A stretch of DNA of 43,485 nucleotides from Paracoccaceae bacterium (GCA_009773375.1 WRPH01000026.1:14857-58341); one strand, 5' to 3'; shown: positions 9,460 through 17,594, counted from the first letter of the stretch. Program-made: numbers and translations. Notes: generated by a model not told the origin, from the letters alone.

Positions 9460-9589
9460 GCTGTCTGGTCCGCAGACCGCCCGCGCCACACCGAACGGCA
9501 CAAACCCGCCCGAACCCAAAGGTTTTGTAAACAATCCAGCCAGATCGGTTCAGACTGCAAATAAGGCAGAAACAAAACTCAACTTCCGG

Positions 9590-9604
9590 TTAATTCCCCG
9601 TTAA
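9590..9604 (+). promoter_or_regulatory. CtrA-type binding site
   Basis: TTAA-TTCCCCG-TTAA is an exact match to the alphaproteobacterial CtrA consensus TTAA-N7-TTAA. It is centred about 78 bases before the ATG at 9675. In Rhodobacterales CtrA governs motility, gene transfer agents and related dispersal traits. Whether it acts here is inference. Confidence 0.5.
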
Positions 9605-9674
9605 AGACACATTGCCTCCCGGATGCGAGCACATTCGGCACGCAACCTCCGCTTAACCACTGAAGGAGGCCGCG

Positions 9675-10568
9675 ATGCGCGAACATCCCGACGCACAGTT
9701 CAGTACGATTGCCGAGTTGTTGTTCCTGCAAGCACCACCGATGAACTTCGCCCGTCTGGTCGGCGATCTGGACGCGGTGCTTGCACGCGTGCAGCAGACC
9801 GACCGCACCCTGACCTGGGATTGTGAAGACATCGCCAGTTTCAACATGCCCGGCACCCGCATTGTGCTGGCGACTTCAGAAAACCCCCGCCCCGGCGCGG
9901 CCGCGTCGCTGACCATCTCGGTCGGGCCGTCGCATCTTGCCGCCGACGACAGTGACAGCCCCGACCTTGGCACCATGTCGCGCCATGCCGCGTTTTGCTC
10001 CAGGCTGGTCGAACGTGTCCACCCCCGCCTGCATGCCGATGCGATCTTCTGGCATCAATACGAAGGCCTGGTCGATGCCGATCTGCTTGATCGGCTGGCC
10101 TATGCCCCCCCGGTGCGGCGCGAACCTGCGGCAAGGCTTCACCCGGTTTTTGACCTGTTGGATGATCACAACGTCGCAGCGGTCTATGCCCGTGGTTTCG
10201 GTCCGCATCGGGCCAAAACCAACGTGAAACCGAACGCCGGCCAGCTCAAGGCCGCGCCGTCCAACGACCAGCCGGATATCCCGCGCGAACGCGATCCGGA
10301 ACTGGCACAGCTCCGCCACGCGCTTTATCCGGAAGAAACTCCGCCACCGCCGCATCTCGTCTCGCCGCAACTGCGTCTGGCTGCCCATACCATGAACGCC
10401 ACCCTGATCATGGTGGCGCTGCCGGTGGGGGCTGCGATGCTGACATACTCGGTGCTGCGCGGCGAAAACATGCGGCTGACCACGGCGGCGCTGGTTGCCA
10501 CCGGCTTTGCCTCGAGCCTGCTGCAAACCCCCTTCGGCCAGCAGCTTGTCGCCATCGCCGGAAGCTGA
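9675..10568 (+). CDS. Unrecognised protein with a C-terminal membrane-anchor tail
   Basis: A 297-residue protein I do not recognise. ATG 9675 follows a strong GAAGGAGG. The N-terminal two-thirds look like a soluble alpha/beta domain (FARLVGDLDAVLARV, LTWDCEDIASFNMPGTRIVL, LTISVGPS, AFCSRLVERVHPRLHADAIF). A charged, proline-rich linker follows at about residues 175-230. The last about 65 residues contain a membrane-like segment (LRLAAHTMNATLIMVALPVGA, then LTYSVLRGENM) and a second hydrophobic stretch. That tail is shared with the gene at 8809, so the two are probably related by domain duplication. The upstream CtrA-type box suggests cell-cycle or dispersal-linked control. A catalytic motif is not apparent. 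Confidence 0.8.
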   Translation: MREHPDAQFSTIAELLFLQAPPMNFARLVGDLDAVLARVQQTDRTLTWDCEDIASFNMPGTRIVLATSENPRPGAAASLTISVGPSHLAADDSDSPDLGTMSRHAAFCSRLVERVHPRLHADAIFWHQYEGLVDADLLDRLAYAPPVRREPAARLHPVFDLLDDHNVAAVYARGFGPHRAKTNVKPNAGQLKAAPSNDQPDIPRERDPELAQLRHALYPEETPPPPHLVSPQLRLAAHTMNATLIMVALPVGAAMLTYSVLRGENMRLTTAALVATGFASSLLQTPFGQQLVAIAGS

Positions 10569-10658
10569 CCCCAGCCACCGTTTCCGACACGTCTACGTCG
10601 CCCGCGATAAAGCCGCGCCGCCCCGGCCTGCCAGTCTGGCCCGAAACGGAGCCGCGCC

Positions 10659-11996
10659 ATGACCTATGCCGAAACCCGCCGCAAGATTGATCCGACCAAG
10701 GGCGACCGCCTTGGCGATGGCTCCCCGAACGATAATGACCGGGTGGAAATCGGCCCGACCCAACTGGCCTTCCGCGAATGGGAGGCGGCTGGTCTGCATT
10801 TGCCCAACCTCGCCCGAATGCGCGAATTCCGCTGGAACCGCTTGGTGCAAAGCCTGCAGGCCCGCGATTACGGCGGCATCCTGATGTTTGACCCTTTGAA
10901 CATCCGCTACGCCACCGACACCACCAACATGCAGCTGTGGAACAGCCACAACCCGTTCCGCGCCTGCCTTGTCTGCGCCGATGGCCATATGGTGGTTTGG
11001 GAGTATAAAAACTCGCCCTTCCTCGTCACCTTCAACCCGCTGGTCAAGGAACTGCGCTCGGGGGCCTCGTTTTTCTACAACGTCTGCGGCGACCGCGTTG
11101 CCGAAGACGCCACCTCTTTTGCCGCCCAGGTGATCGAAGTGATGCAGGCCCATGCCGGATCAAACCGCCGCCTCGCCGTTGACAAGATCATGATCAACGG
11201 CTTGCGCGCGCTGGAACGCGCCGGGTTTGAGGTGATGGAGGGCGAGGAACTGACCGAGCGCAGCCGCGCCATCAAAGGCCCCGATGAGATCCTTGCGATG
11301 CGCTGCGCCCACCATGCCTGCGAATCCGGCATTGCCGAGATGGAGTCCGCCACCCGCGCAGGCGTCCCGCTTGGCGGCATGTCGGAAGACGATATCTGGG
11401 CCGAACTGCACAAGGCCAACATCAAGCGCGGCGGCGAATGGATCGAAACCCGCCTGCTCGCCTCTGGCCCGCGCACCAACCCATGGTTTCAGGAATGCGG
11501 CCCGCGTCTGGTGCAAAACAACGAAATCGTCGCCTTCGATACCGACCTGATCGGCGCATACGGCATCTGCATCGACATATCCCGCACATGGTGGATCGGC
11601 GATCAGCGCCCGAGCAATGCGATGATATCGGCGATGAACCATGCCACCGACCATATCCGCGAAAACATGGCAATGCTGAAACCCGGCGTCAGCATCCGCG
11701 AGCTGACCCACGGCGGCCATCAACTGGAACAGCAATATTGGAAGCAGAAATACAGCTGCAAGATGCACGGCGTGGGCCTCTGCGATGAATGGCCCTTCGT
11801 GCCCTACCCCGACACTTGGGTTGACGGCGCGTTTGAAACCACCCTGCAACCCGGCATGACGCTGTGTGTCGAGGCGCTGGTCTCCCCCGAAGGCGGCGAC
11901 TTTTCCATCAAGCTGGAAGATCAGGTGCTGATCACTGAAACAGGCTTTGAAAACCTGACAAAATACCCGTTCGACGCGGCGTTGCTGGGGCGCTGA
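10659..11996 (+). CDS. dddP: DMSP lyase DddP (M24 metallopeptidase fold)
   Basis: A 445-residue enzyme of the creatinase/Xaa-Pro peptidase fold that cleaves dimethylsulfoniopropionate to dimethyl sulfide and acrylate. The sequence is strikingly like roseobacter DddP along its length, as I recall it: IDPTKGDRLGD start, FDPLNIRYATD, GGEWIETRLLASGPRTNPWF, FDTDLIGAYGICIDISR, HGVGLCDEWP. The metal ligands reported for DddP map to Asp294, Asp296, Asp306, His370, Glu405 and Glu420, all present. No dmdA, dddL or acrylate-use gene is adjacent, so it is a stand-alone locus. ATG 10659 follows AACGGAGCCGCGCC. Confidence in the family is high; activity in this organism is inference. Confidence 0.92.
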   Translation: MTYAETRRKIDPTKGDRLGDGSPNDNDRVEIGPTQLAFREWEAAGLHLPNLARMREFRWNRLVQSLQARDYGGILMFDPLNIRYATDTTNMQLWNSHNPFRACLVCADGHMVVWEYKNSPFLVTFNPLVKELRSGASFFYNVCGDRVAEDATSFAAQVIEVMQAHAGSNRRLAVDKIMINGLRALERAGFEVMEGEELTERSRAIKGPDEILAMRCAHHACESGIAEMESATRAGVPLGGMSEDDIWAELHKANIKRGGEWIETRLLASGPRTNPWFQECGPRLVQNNEIVAFDTDLIGAYGICIDISRTWWIGDQRPSNAMISAMNHATDHIRENMAMLKPGVSIRELTHGGHQLEQQYWKQKYSCKMHGVGLCDEWPFVPYPDTWVDGAFETTLQPGMTLCVEALVSPEGGDFSIKLEDQVLITETGFENLTKYPFDAALLGR

Positions 11997-12005
11997 GGCT
12001 CTATA

Positions 12006-12044
12006 CGAACCGGAAAACTCTGCGGGGCAGAGTTTTCCGGTTCG
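12006..12044. terminator. Long perfect hairpin after dddP
   Basis: A 17-bp perfect inverted repeat, CGAACCGGAAAACTCTG and its complement, around loop CGGGG, ten bases after the dddP stop. There is no long T-tract after it, but internal AAAA/TTTT lie in the arms. It is probably a terminator or a 3'-end stabiliser. Confidence 0.65.
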
Positions 12045-12138
12045 TTGCTCAAAAAGCCGAAGGCCGTTGAGCAAGGGAGTTTATGCAGCAAACCTGTGTT
12101 CGATAATCGGGGCGCGGCTGCTTGGCTGGCGCGGTTTC

Positions 12139-12226
12139 GCGCCTGCCGGAGCAGGCAGGCGCGACCCGATTTGTCGCGTGACAAATCGGGTAGAAAAGTA
12201 AGTACAAATCGGGTAGAAAAGTAAGT
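12139..12226. repeat. Hairpins plus a 23-bp tandem duplication
   Basis: A GCGCCTGCC / GGCAGGCGC hairpin lies at 12139-12162. It is followed by a 12-bp perfect stem ACCCGATTTGTC / GACAAATCGGGT (12164-12191, loop GCGT). The unit ACAAATCGGGTAGAAAAGTAAGT is then repeated twice in tandem at 12181-12203 and 12204-12226. No protein is supported. This occupies the first half of the 561-bp gap between dddP and purB. Confidence 0.7.
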
Positions 12227-12324
12227 AAGGTGCCTGGCTTAACAGAATATGCTCCCTGCACCGGGGGTGAGGCCGCCCCAACGGCCCATGGTTTGCGAGC
12301 GGTTACTGAAGGTCACCAAGACCG

Positions 12325-12357
12325 TCTGCATAACGTTGTTGCATGCAGAGGTCTGCA
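12325..12357 (+). promoter_or_regulatory. Mutually exclusive stems upstream of purB
   Basis: TCTGCAT (12325-12331) can pair with ATGCAGA (12343-12349). The same middle segment TGCAGA (12344-12349) can instead pair with TCTGCA (12352-12357). Such alternative pairing is typical of attenuators, but no terminator stem with a U-run follows. The remaining 200 bases to purB show nothing else clear. Functional status is uncertain. Confidence 0.3.
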
Positions 12358-12557
12358 ACGAGCTTCCGCACACTTTCCCACTTCTGCGCTGATTTCTACC
12401 GGCAACTCCTTAACAACTCTTAAACGCCACCATCCTAACCCCTTGATTTCCCATAACCCCCCTCCCCGCCACGCGTGGACACCCAGCCATCGCTTGCCCT
12501 TTCCCCCTCCCCGGTCTAAAGCGCGCTATCCCTGTTCAAAGCTGCCCGGAGGCCCCG

Positions 12558-13862
12558 ATGATCCCGCGCTATTCCCGCCCCGAAATGGTCGCCCTCTGGT
12601 CGCCCGAAACCAAATTCCGTATCTGGTTTGAAATCGAGGCGCACGCTTGCGACGCCCTCGCCGCCATCGGGGTGATCCCGAAGGAAAGCGCCGCTGCGGT
12701 CTGGAAAGCCCGCGATGTCACCTTCGACGTCGCCCGGATTGACGAAATCGAGGCTGTCACCAAACATGACGTCATCGCCTTCCTGACCCACCTCGCCGAA
12801 CATATCGGATCTGAGGAAGCCCGCTTCGTCCATCAGGGCATGACCTCGTCCGACGTGCTGGACACCACCTTCAACCTGCAACTCGTCCGCGCCACCGACC
12901 TGCTGCTGACCGGGCTGGATCGTGTGTTGGCCGCGCTGAAAACCCGCGCCTTCGAACACAAGAACACCGTCCGCATCGGCCGCAGCCACGGCATCCACGC
13001 CGAACCCACCACGATGGGCCTGACCTTCGCCCGCTTCTACGCCGAAATGGCCCGCAACCGCGCCCGCCTGACCGCCGCCCGCAGCGAAATCGCCACGGGT
13101 GCGATTTCCGGCGCCGTCGGCACCTTCGCCAACATCGACCCGTCGGTGGAAGAACATGTCTGCGCCCAGCTTGGCCTGCTGCCCGAACCGATCTCGACCC
13201 AAGTTATCCCGCGCGACCGCCACGCGATGTTTTTCGCCACCCTCGGCGTGATCGCCTCCTCAATCGAAAACATCGCCATCGAGATCCGCCACCTGCAGCG
13301 CACCGAGGTGCTCGAGGCGGAAGAATTCTTCTCCCCCGGCCAGAAGGGCTCGTCGGCCATGCCGCACAAGCGCAACCCGGTGCTGTCGGAAAACCTCACC
13401 GGCCTCGCCCGCCTCGTCCGCATGTCGGTGATCCCGGCGTTGGAAAACGTCGCACTCTGGCATGAACGCGATATCAGCCATTCCAGCGTTGAGCGCGCCA
13501 TCGGCCCCGATACCACCATCACGCTGGATTTCGCGCTGCACCGCTTGGCCGGTCTGGTCGAAAAGCTGGTGGTCTACCCGGAAAACTGCCTGAAGAACAT
13601 GAACCAGTTCAAAGGTCTGGTGATGAGCCAGCGCGTCCTGCTCGCCCTGACCCAAGCTGGCGTCTCGCGCGAAGACAGCTATCGTCTGGTGCAGCGCAAC
13701 GCCATGAAGGTCTGGGAACACGGCGCCGACTTCAAGACCGAGCTTCTCGCCGACCCCGAAGTGACCAACGCCCTGTCCCCGGCAGAAATCGAAGAGAAGT
13801 TCGACATCGGCTATCACACCAAACATGTCGATACGATTTTCAAGCGCGTCTTCGGCGCGTAA
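12558..13862 (+). CDS. purB: Adenylosuccinate lyase
   Basis: A 434-residue homotetrameric enzyme of the fumarase/aspartase superfamily. It acts twice in purine synthesis, splitting fumarate from SAICAR and from adenylosuccinate. The N-terminus MIPRYSRPEMVALWSPETKF is typical of the short bacterial form. The superfamily signature GSSAMPHKRNP is intact, with upstream HQGMTSSDVLDT and GRSHGIHAEPTTMG holding active-site residues. ATG 12558 follows CGGAGG. It is not grouped with other pur genes and is preceded by a 561-bp repeat-rich gap, so it has its own promoter. Confidence 0.97.
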   Translation: MIPRYSRPEMVALWSPETKFRIWFEIEAHACDALAAIGVIPKESAAAVWKARDVTFDVARIDEIEAVTKHDVIAFLTHLAEHIGSEEARFVHQGMTSSDVLDTTFNLQLVRATDLLLTGLDRVLAALKTRAFEHKNTVRIGRSHGIHAEPTTMGLTFARFYAEMARNRARLTAARSEIATGAISGAVGTFANIDPSVEEHVCAQLGLLPEPISTQVIPRDRHAMFFATLGVIASSIENIAIEIRHLQRTEVLEAEEFFSPGQKGSSAMPHKRNPVLSENLTGLARLVRMSVIPALENVALWHERDISHSSVERAIGPDTTITLDFALHRLAGLVEKLVVYPENCLKNMNQFKGLVMSQRVLLALTQAGVSREDSYRLVQRNAMKVWEHGADFKTELLADPEVTNALSPAEIEEKFDIGYHTKHVDTIFKRVFGA

Positions 13863-13922
13863 GCCCGCGTTAACCTGAAAGCGGCATTCTACCCCTGAAC
13901 CAGAATGGATTCGGGGGTAGAT

Positions 13923-14984
13923 ATGGCAGGCGAACCAGCGGTTCTGGCACGCATCACACCAGCGCAGCGGATGGTAGCGGCCCCGCGGGCGCTGAACCGG
14001 CGCGAAAAGGCGGCGATCATCGTGCGGTTTCTGCTGGCGGAAGGCACCTCTATTCCGCTGGCCAAACTGCCCGAACACATGCAAACCGCGCTGACCGAAC
14101 AGATGGGCCAGATGCGGATGGTGGACCGGCGCACCTTGGGCGCGGTTGTGGAAGAATTCATCACCGAGTTGGAACAGGTCGGCCTGTCTTTCCCCGGCGG
14201 GTTGGAAGGCGCTTTGGCGGTGATGGATGGCCATATCTCGGCCAATGCTGCCGGTCGGTTGCGCCGCATGGCCGCGGCCAATTCGAAATCCGACCCGTGG
14301 GACAGGCTGACAGCCCTGCCCGTCGAAACCCTGCTGCCGGTGCTGGAGGATGAAAGCATCGAGGTTGGCGCGGTGATGCTGTCAAAACTGCCGATCGCCA
14401 AATCGGCGGAACTGCTGGGCAAGCTACCCGGCGAAAAGGCCCGTCGCATCGCCTATGCGGTATCGCAAACCGGCAATGTCGATCCTGACACCGTGCGCCG
14501 CATCGGGTTGTCGCTGGCCAGCCAGCTGGATGCACAGCCCGCCCGGGCCTTTGAAGCAGGCCCGGTCGAACGCGTCGGCGCGATCCTGAACATCTCGCCC
14601 GCGCTGACCCGCGAAGACGTGCTGAAAGGGCTGGACGAGGCCGACGCCAGCTTTGCCCAACAGGTGCGCAAGGCGATCTTTACCTTTGTCCACCTGCCCC
14701 ACCGCGTGCTGGGGCGCGATGTGCCAAAGATTATCCGCGTCGTGGATCAGCCGGTGCTGGTCACCGCCCTTGCCGCCTGCGCCGGCAACGCCGATCTGGA
14801 ACCCGCCGCCGAATTCATCCTGTCGAACATGTCACAACGCATGGCGCAGGGCCTGCGCGAAGAAATGGCGGCGCGCGGCAAGGTGAAGGACAAGGACGCC
14901 GAAGAGGCGATGACCGCCGTGATCACCTCGGTCCGCCAGCTGGAAGCCGCTGGGGAATTGGCACTGATCAAGGAAGATGATTAA
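13923..14984 (+). CDS. FliG-like flagellar motor switch protein
   Basis: A 353-residue protein with FliG-type architecture. The middle domain helices read LTALPVETLLPVLEDESIEV and SAELLGKLPGEKARRIAYAV. The C-terminal torque domain reads ILSNMSQRMAQGLREEMAAR then GKVKDKDAEEAM. Residues equivalent to E. coli Arg281, Asp288/Asp289 and Arg297 appear as Arg, Glu-Glu and Lys, so the charge pattern is kept. ATG 13923 (after GGGGGTAGAT) is preferred over ATG 13905, which lacks a ribosome site. No other flagellar gene is nearby, so this is an orphan. It may be a second FliG or one detached from the main cluster. It could also have taken another role. Confidence 0.75.
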   Translation: MAGEPAVLARITPAQRMVAAPRALNRREKAAIIVRFLLAEGTSIPLAKLPEHMQTALTEQMGQMRMVDRRTLGAVVEEFITELEQVGLSFPGGLEGALAVMDGHISANAAGRLRRMAAANSKSDPWDRLTALPVETLLPVLEDESIEVGAVMLSKLPIAKSAELLGKLPGEKARRIAYAVSQTGNVDPDTVRRIGLSLASQLDAQPARAFEAGPVERVGAILNISPALTREDVLKGLDEADASFAQQVRKAIFTFVHLPHRVLGRDVPKIIRVVDQPVLVTALAACAGNADLEPAAEFILSNMSQRMAQGLREEMAARGKVKDKDAEEAMTAVITSVRQLEAAGELALIKEDD

Positions 14985-15039
14985 CGCCAGCGCTCCGCTC
15001 CACCTTGCCCCCGCCAAGCCCCCGTCCTAGGGTCACGGC

Positions 15040-15918
15040 ATGACCGCCCGCATGCTTCCCACCGCCGCCGCCACCCGCAAGGGCATCTTGCTGATGCTGC
15101 TGGGCATCGCCACCTTCACCGCGATGGATGCGCTGGCCAAAGGCCTGTTGCAGCGCTATCCCACGCCGCAGGTGGTCTGGGCGCGCTTTGCCGGGCAGGC
15201 CGTGCTGGTCACGCTGATCCTTGGCCCGGCGAAATTTCTGCCCACCCTGCGCACGCAATTCCCGCTGATCCACATGGCGCGATCGGCGTTTCAGCTCGGG
15301 GCCACCGGATTTTTCTTCCTGTCACTGGGCTATATCGGTCTGGCCGAAGCCACCGCGCTGACCGACGTGAACCCGGTGCTGATCACGCTGGGGGCGGCGC
15401 TGTTTCTGGGCGAAAAGCTGGGGCCGCGTCGCATTGCAGGTGTGATTGCCGCGATGATCGGTGCCTTGATCGTGATCCGCCCCGGCGCGGGCGTGTTCAG
15501 CCCGGCGGCGCTGCTGCCGCTGGCCTGTGCGGTGTCTTACGCGGGCAACGCCCTGCTGACCCGCCATGTCGGCCAAAAGGAAGGCCCTTCCACCGCCATG
15601 CTGCACGCGGCGCTGTTCGGCGCGATTGTCACTTCGGTGGCGCTGCCTTTCGTCTGGGTGCCGATCACGCTGGCCGATCTGCCACTGTTCCTGCTGCTGG
15701 GCTGCCTTGGCACCGGCGCGCAGCTTTGCGTGATCCGGTCGTTTTCGATGGCCGAGGCTTCGGCGGTCGCCCCCTTCGCCTATGTTGGCATTGTGTTTGC
15801 CACCTTCTGGGGCATCGCGCTGTATGACGAATTCCCCGACCAATGGACGATCATCGGCGCGCTTGTGATCGTCGGCTCGGGTCTTTATGTCTGGCACCGC
15901 GAAACCCGTAGCCGGTAA
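15040..15918 (+). CDS. EamA/DMT-family exporter
   Basis: A 292-residue inner-membrane protein with two EamA repeats and about ten hydrophobic segments. The first repeat starts RKGILLMLLGIATFTAMDALAK and ends IGALIVIRPG. The second has the typical MAEASAVAPFAYVGIVFATFWG. It differs enough from the 1045 copy to be a distant paralogue rather than a recent duplicate. Substrate unknown. It ends three bases before the acyltransferase gene, so the two are probably co-transcribed, which hints at an envelope-linked role but does not prove it. An alternative in-frame ATG lies at 15052. Confidence 0.85.
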   Translation: MTARMLPTAAATRKGILLMLLGIATFTAMDALAKGLLQRYPTPQVVWARFAGQAVLVTLILGPAKFLPTLRTQFPLIHMARSAFQLGATGFFFLSLGYIGLAEATALTDVNPVLITLGAALFLGEKLGPRRIAGVIAAMIGALIVIRPGAGVFSPAALLPLACAVSYAGNALLTRHVGQKEGPSTAMLHAALFGAIVTSVALPFVWVPITLADLPLFLLLGCLGTGAQLCVIRSFSMAEASAVAPFAYVGIVFATFWGIALYDEFPDQWTIIGALVIVGSGLYVWHRETRSR

Positions 15919-15921
15919 CCC

Positions 15922-16785
15922 ATGTCCGACCAGCCATTCCAGCCGCTTGCCTATGCGCAAAACCTTGTCGTGCGCGGCCTGATCGGGCTGGCACTTTCGT
16001 TGCCTTACGCGTGGCGCGTGGCGATGATGGGCGCGCTGATGCGGCGGGTGATCGGGCCATTGGCGGGCTACAAGCGCCGGGCGATGGACAATCTGGCGAT
16101 GATCTGGCCGCAGATGCCGTTAAACCAACGCCGCAGCATTGCCGGGCAGGCCCTTGATAACGCAGGCAGAACCCTGATCGAAAACTACTCGACCGCCGAC
16201 TTCACCGCCCGCCAGGCCAGCGTGACCCCAACCGGCGCAGGGCTTGCCGCCCTGGCGCAGGCTCAGGCCGAAAACCGCCCCGTCATTCTGGTTTCCGGCC
16301 ATTTCGGCAATTACGAGGCTGCGCGCGCCGCCCTTGTGGCACGCGGCTATACCATTGGCGGGCTTTACCGGCCAATGACCAACCGCTATTTCAACGCCCA
16401 TTATGTCCGCACCATGCAGGCGTTTGGCGGCCCGATCTTCCCGCAGGGCCGCGCGGGCACCGCAGGCTTTGTACGGCATCTGAAATCGGCGGGCCTGCTG
16501 GTGCTGCTGTTTGATCAGCACGCGGCGGGGGCGAAGATCAGCTTTCTGGGCCGGCCCGCCCATACCGCACTGTCTGCAGCCGAACTGGCCCTGCGCTACA
16601 ACGCCGATCTGATCCCGTTCTATGGCACCCGCCAGCCAGATGGCTTAAGCTTTGCCGTGGAATTGGAAGCCCCGATCCCCCACACCTCGCCCGAAGACAT
16701 GACCACCGCCCTGACCCGCAGTCTGGAGGCGCGCATCCTTGCCCATCCGGGGCAGTGGTTCTGGATTCACCGGCGCTGGAAGTAG
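15922..16785 (+). CDS. LpxL/HtrB-family lysophospholipid acyltransferase
   Basis: A 287-residue inner-membrane-associated acyltransferase of the lipid A late-acylation family. It has an N-terminal hydrophobic region (VVRGLIGLALSLPYAWR), the catalytic-type motif VSGHFGNYEAAR (His followed four residues later by Glu), GGLYRPMTNRYF, and LLVLLFDQHA with the downstream FLGRPAHTALSAAELALR block. The C-terminus QWFWIHRRWK is the usual WxHRRWK ending. In relatives this enzyme adds a secondary acyl chain to lipid A or an ornithine-type lipid; which one cannot be told. It follows the EamA gene by three bases. Its last codons and stop are repeated downstream in a tandem array. Confidence 0.88.
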   Translation: MSDQPFQPLAYAQNLVVRGLIGLALSLPYAWRVAMMGALMRRVIGPLAGYKRRAMDNLAMIWPQMPLNQRRSIAGQALDNAGRTLIENYSTADFTARQASVTPTGAGLAALAQAQAENRPVILVSGHFGNYEAARAALVARGYTIGGLYRPMTNRYFNAHYVRTMQAFGGPIFPQGRAGTAGFVRHLKSAGLLVLLFDQHAAGAKISFLGRPAHTALSAAELALRYNADLIPFYGTRQPDGLSFAVELEAPIPHTSPEDMTTALTRSLEARILAHPGQWFWIHRRWK

Positions 16786-16896
16786 CGCCTTTGGGGTTCT
16801 GGATTCACCGGCGCTGGAAGTAGCGCCTTTGGGGTTCTGGATTCATCGGCGCTGGAAGTAGCGCTTTTGAGGTTCTGGATTCAGCGGCGCTGGAAG
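16757..16896 (+). repeat. 38-bp tandem repeat containing a terminator-like hairpin
   Basis: Units start at 16757, 16795, 16833 and 16871, the last one truncated. The first includes the final codons and TAG of the acyltransferase. Units one to three each hold GGCGCT-GGAAGT-AGCGCC(T) followed by TTT (16772-16789, 16810-16827, 16848-16865). The fourth has lost the right arm and abuts the stop of the convergent DUF1223 gene. Confidence 0.9.
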
Positions 16897-16898
16897 CC

Positions 16899-17594
16899 CT
16901 AACGCAGCCGTGCCGCCGCCAGTATCTTCGCAGGCCCCGCGCTTTGTACGATCACCACCACCGGCCCGGCCCCGACCTCTGTCACCAGCTGCAACGGCTC
17001 CACCCCGGCCCAGTCGCCGACGGTTTGCCACGAGGTCACAACATTATGGTAGGCGACGCTAAGCCCCGCATTTTCGCCGCGATCGATATCAACCAGCGAC
17101 TGATCCAGATATTGCACCACCTGCACCGTCGCGCCTTGCAGCAGCGGCGGGTTGGCCTCGGCGCGGATCACCAACTGCCCGTCCTCACGCGCCAGCGCCA
17201 GTTTCACCGCCCCCGGCCCCTGCGCCGCCGCGATCGCCGCCTGCACCGCTTCGGGCTGATTGCCCTCCACCCGCGCCACGCCGCCCACGATCATCTGCGG
17301 CGTATAGATCATCTTTTCGCCCGCCGCATGCGCATAGGCCTTTTGCCGCTTGGTAAAGCCGGGTTGCGCGAAGGTGTCTTCCCAGCCGATGTAATCCCAA
17401 TAATCGACATGCAGCGCCAGCGCGATCACCCCCGGCTTCTGCGCCAGCTCTGCCATCAGATCATCGGCGGGCGGGCAGGACGAGCACCCCTGCGAGGTGT
17501 AAAGCTCCACCACAACCCCCTGATCCACCTCGGCCAGCGCGGCGCTGGCGCAAACACACAGACCCAAGGCCGTGCTGACGATTTGTCGCATCAT
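16899..17594 (-). CDS. DUF1223 thioredoxin-like exported protein
   Basis: A 231-residue protein with a signal peptide (LGLCVCASAALA, cleavage near residue 21), so it is likely periplasmic. The mature start VVVELYTSQGCSSCPPADD carries a CxxC (Cys37, Cys40) in a thioredoxin-like setting. Further conserved-looking blocks are LHVDYWDYIGWEDTFA, YTPQMIVGG and the C-terminal VAYHNVVTSWQTVGDW. These fit DUF1223, a family of unknown substrate. A redox role is inferred only from the CxxC. Two adjacent ATGs (17594, 17591) could start it. It is divergent from the MarR gene and converges on the 38-bp repeat. Confidence 0.88.
   Translation of the reverse strand: MMRQIVSTALGLCVCASAALAEVDQGVVVELYTSQGCSSCPPADDLMAELAQKPGVIALALHVDYWDYIGWEDTFAQPGFTKRQKAYAHAAGEKMIYTPQMIVGGVARVEGNQPEAVQAAIAAAQGPGAVKLALAREDGQLVIRAEANPPLLQGATVQVVQYLDQSLVDIDRGENAGLSVAYHNVVTSWQTVGDWAGVEPLQLVTEVGAGPVVVIVQSAGPAKILAAARLR

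Noticed and set aside
12067..12281. Small minus-strand frames in the dddP-purB gap
   Set aside because: They simply translate the tandem repeats and hairpins; no ribosome site or protein-like pattern.
12408..12422. TTAA-CAACTC-TTAA as a CtrA box before purB
   Set aside because: Spacing is six, not the required seven, and purB is a housekeeping gene.
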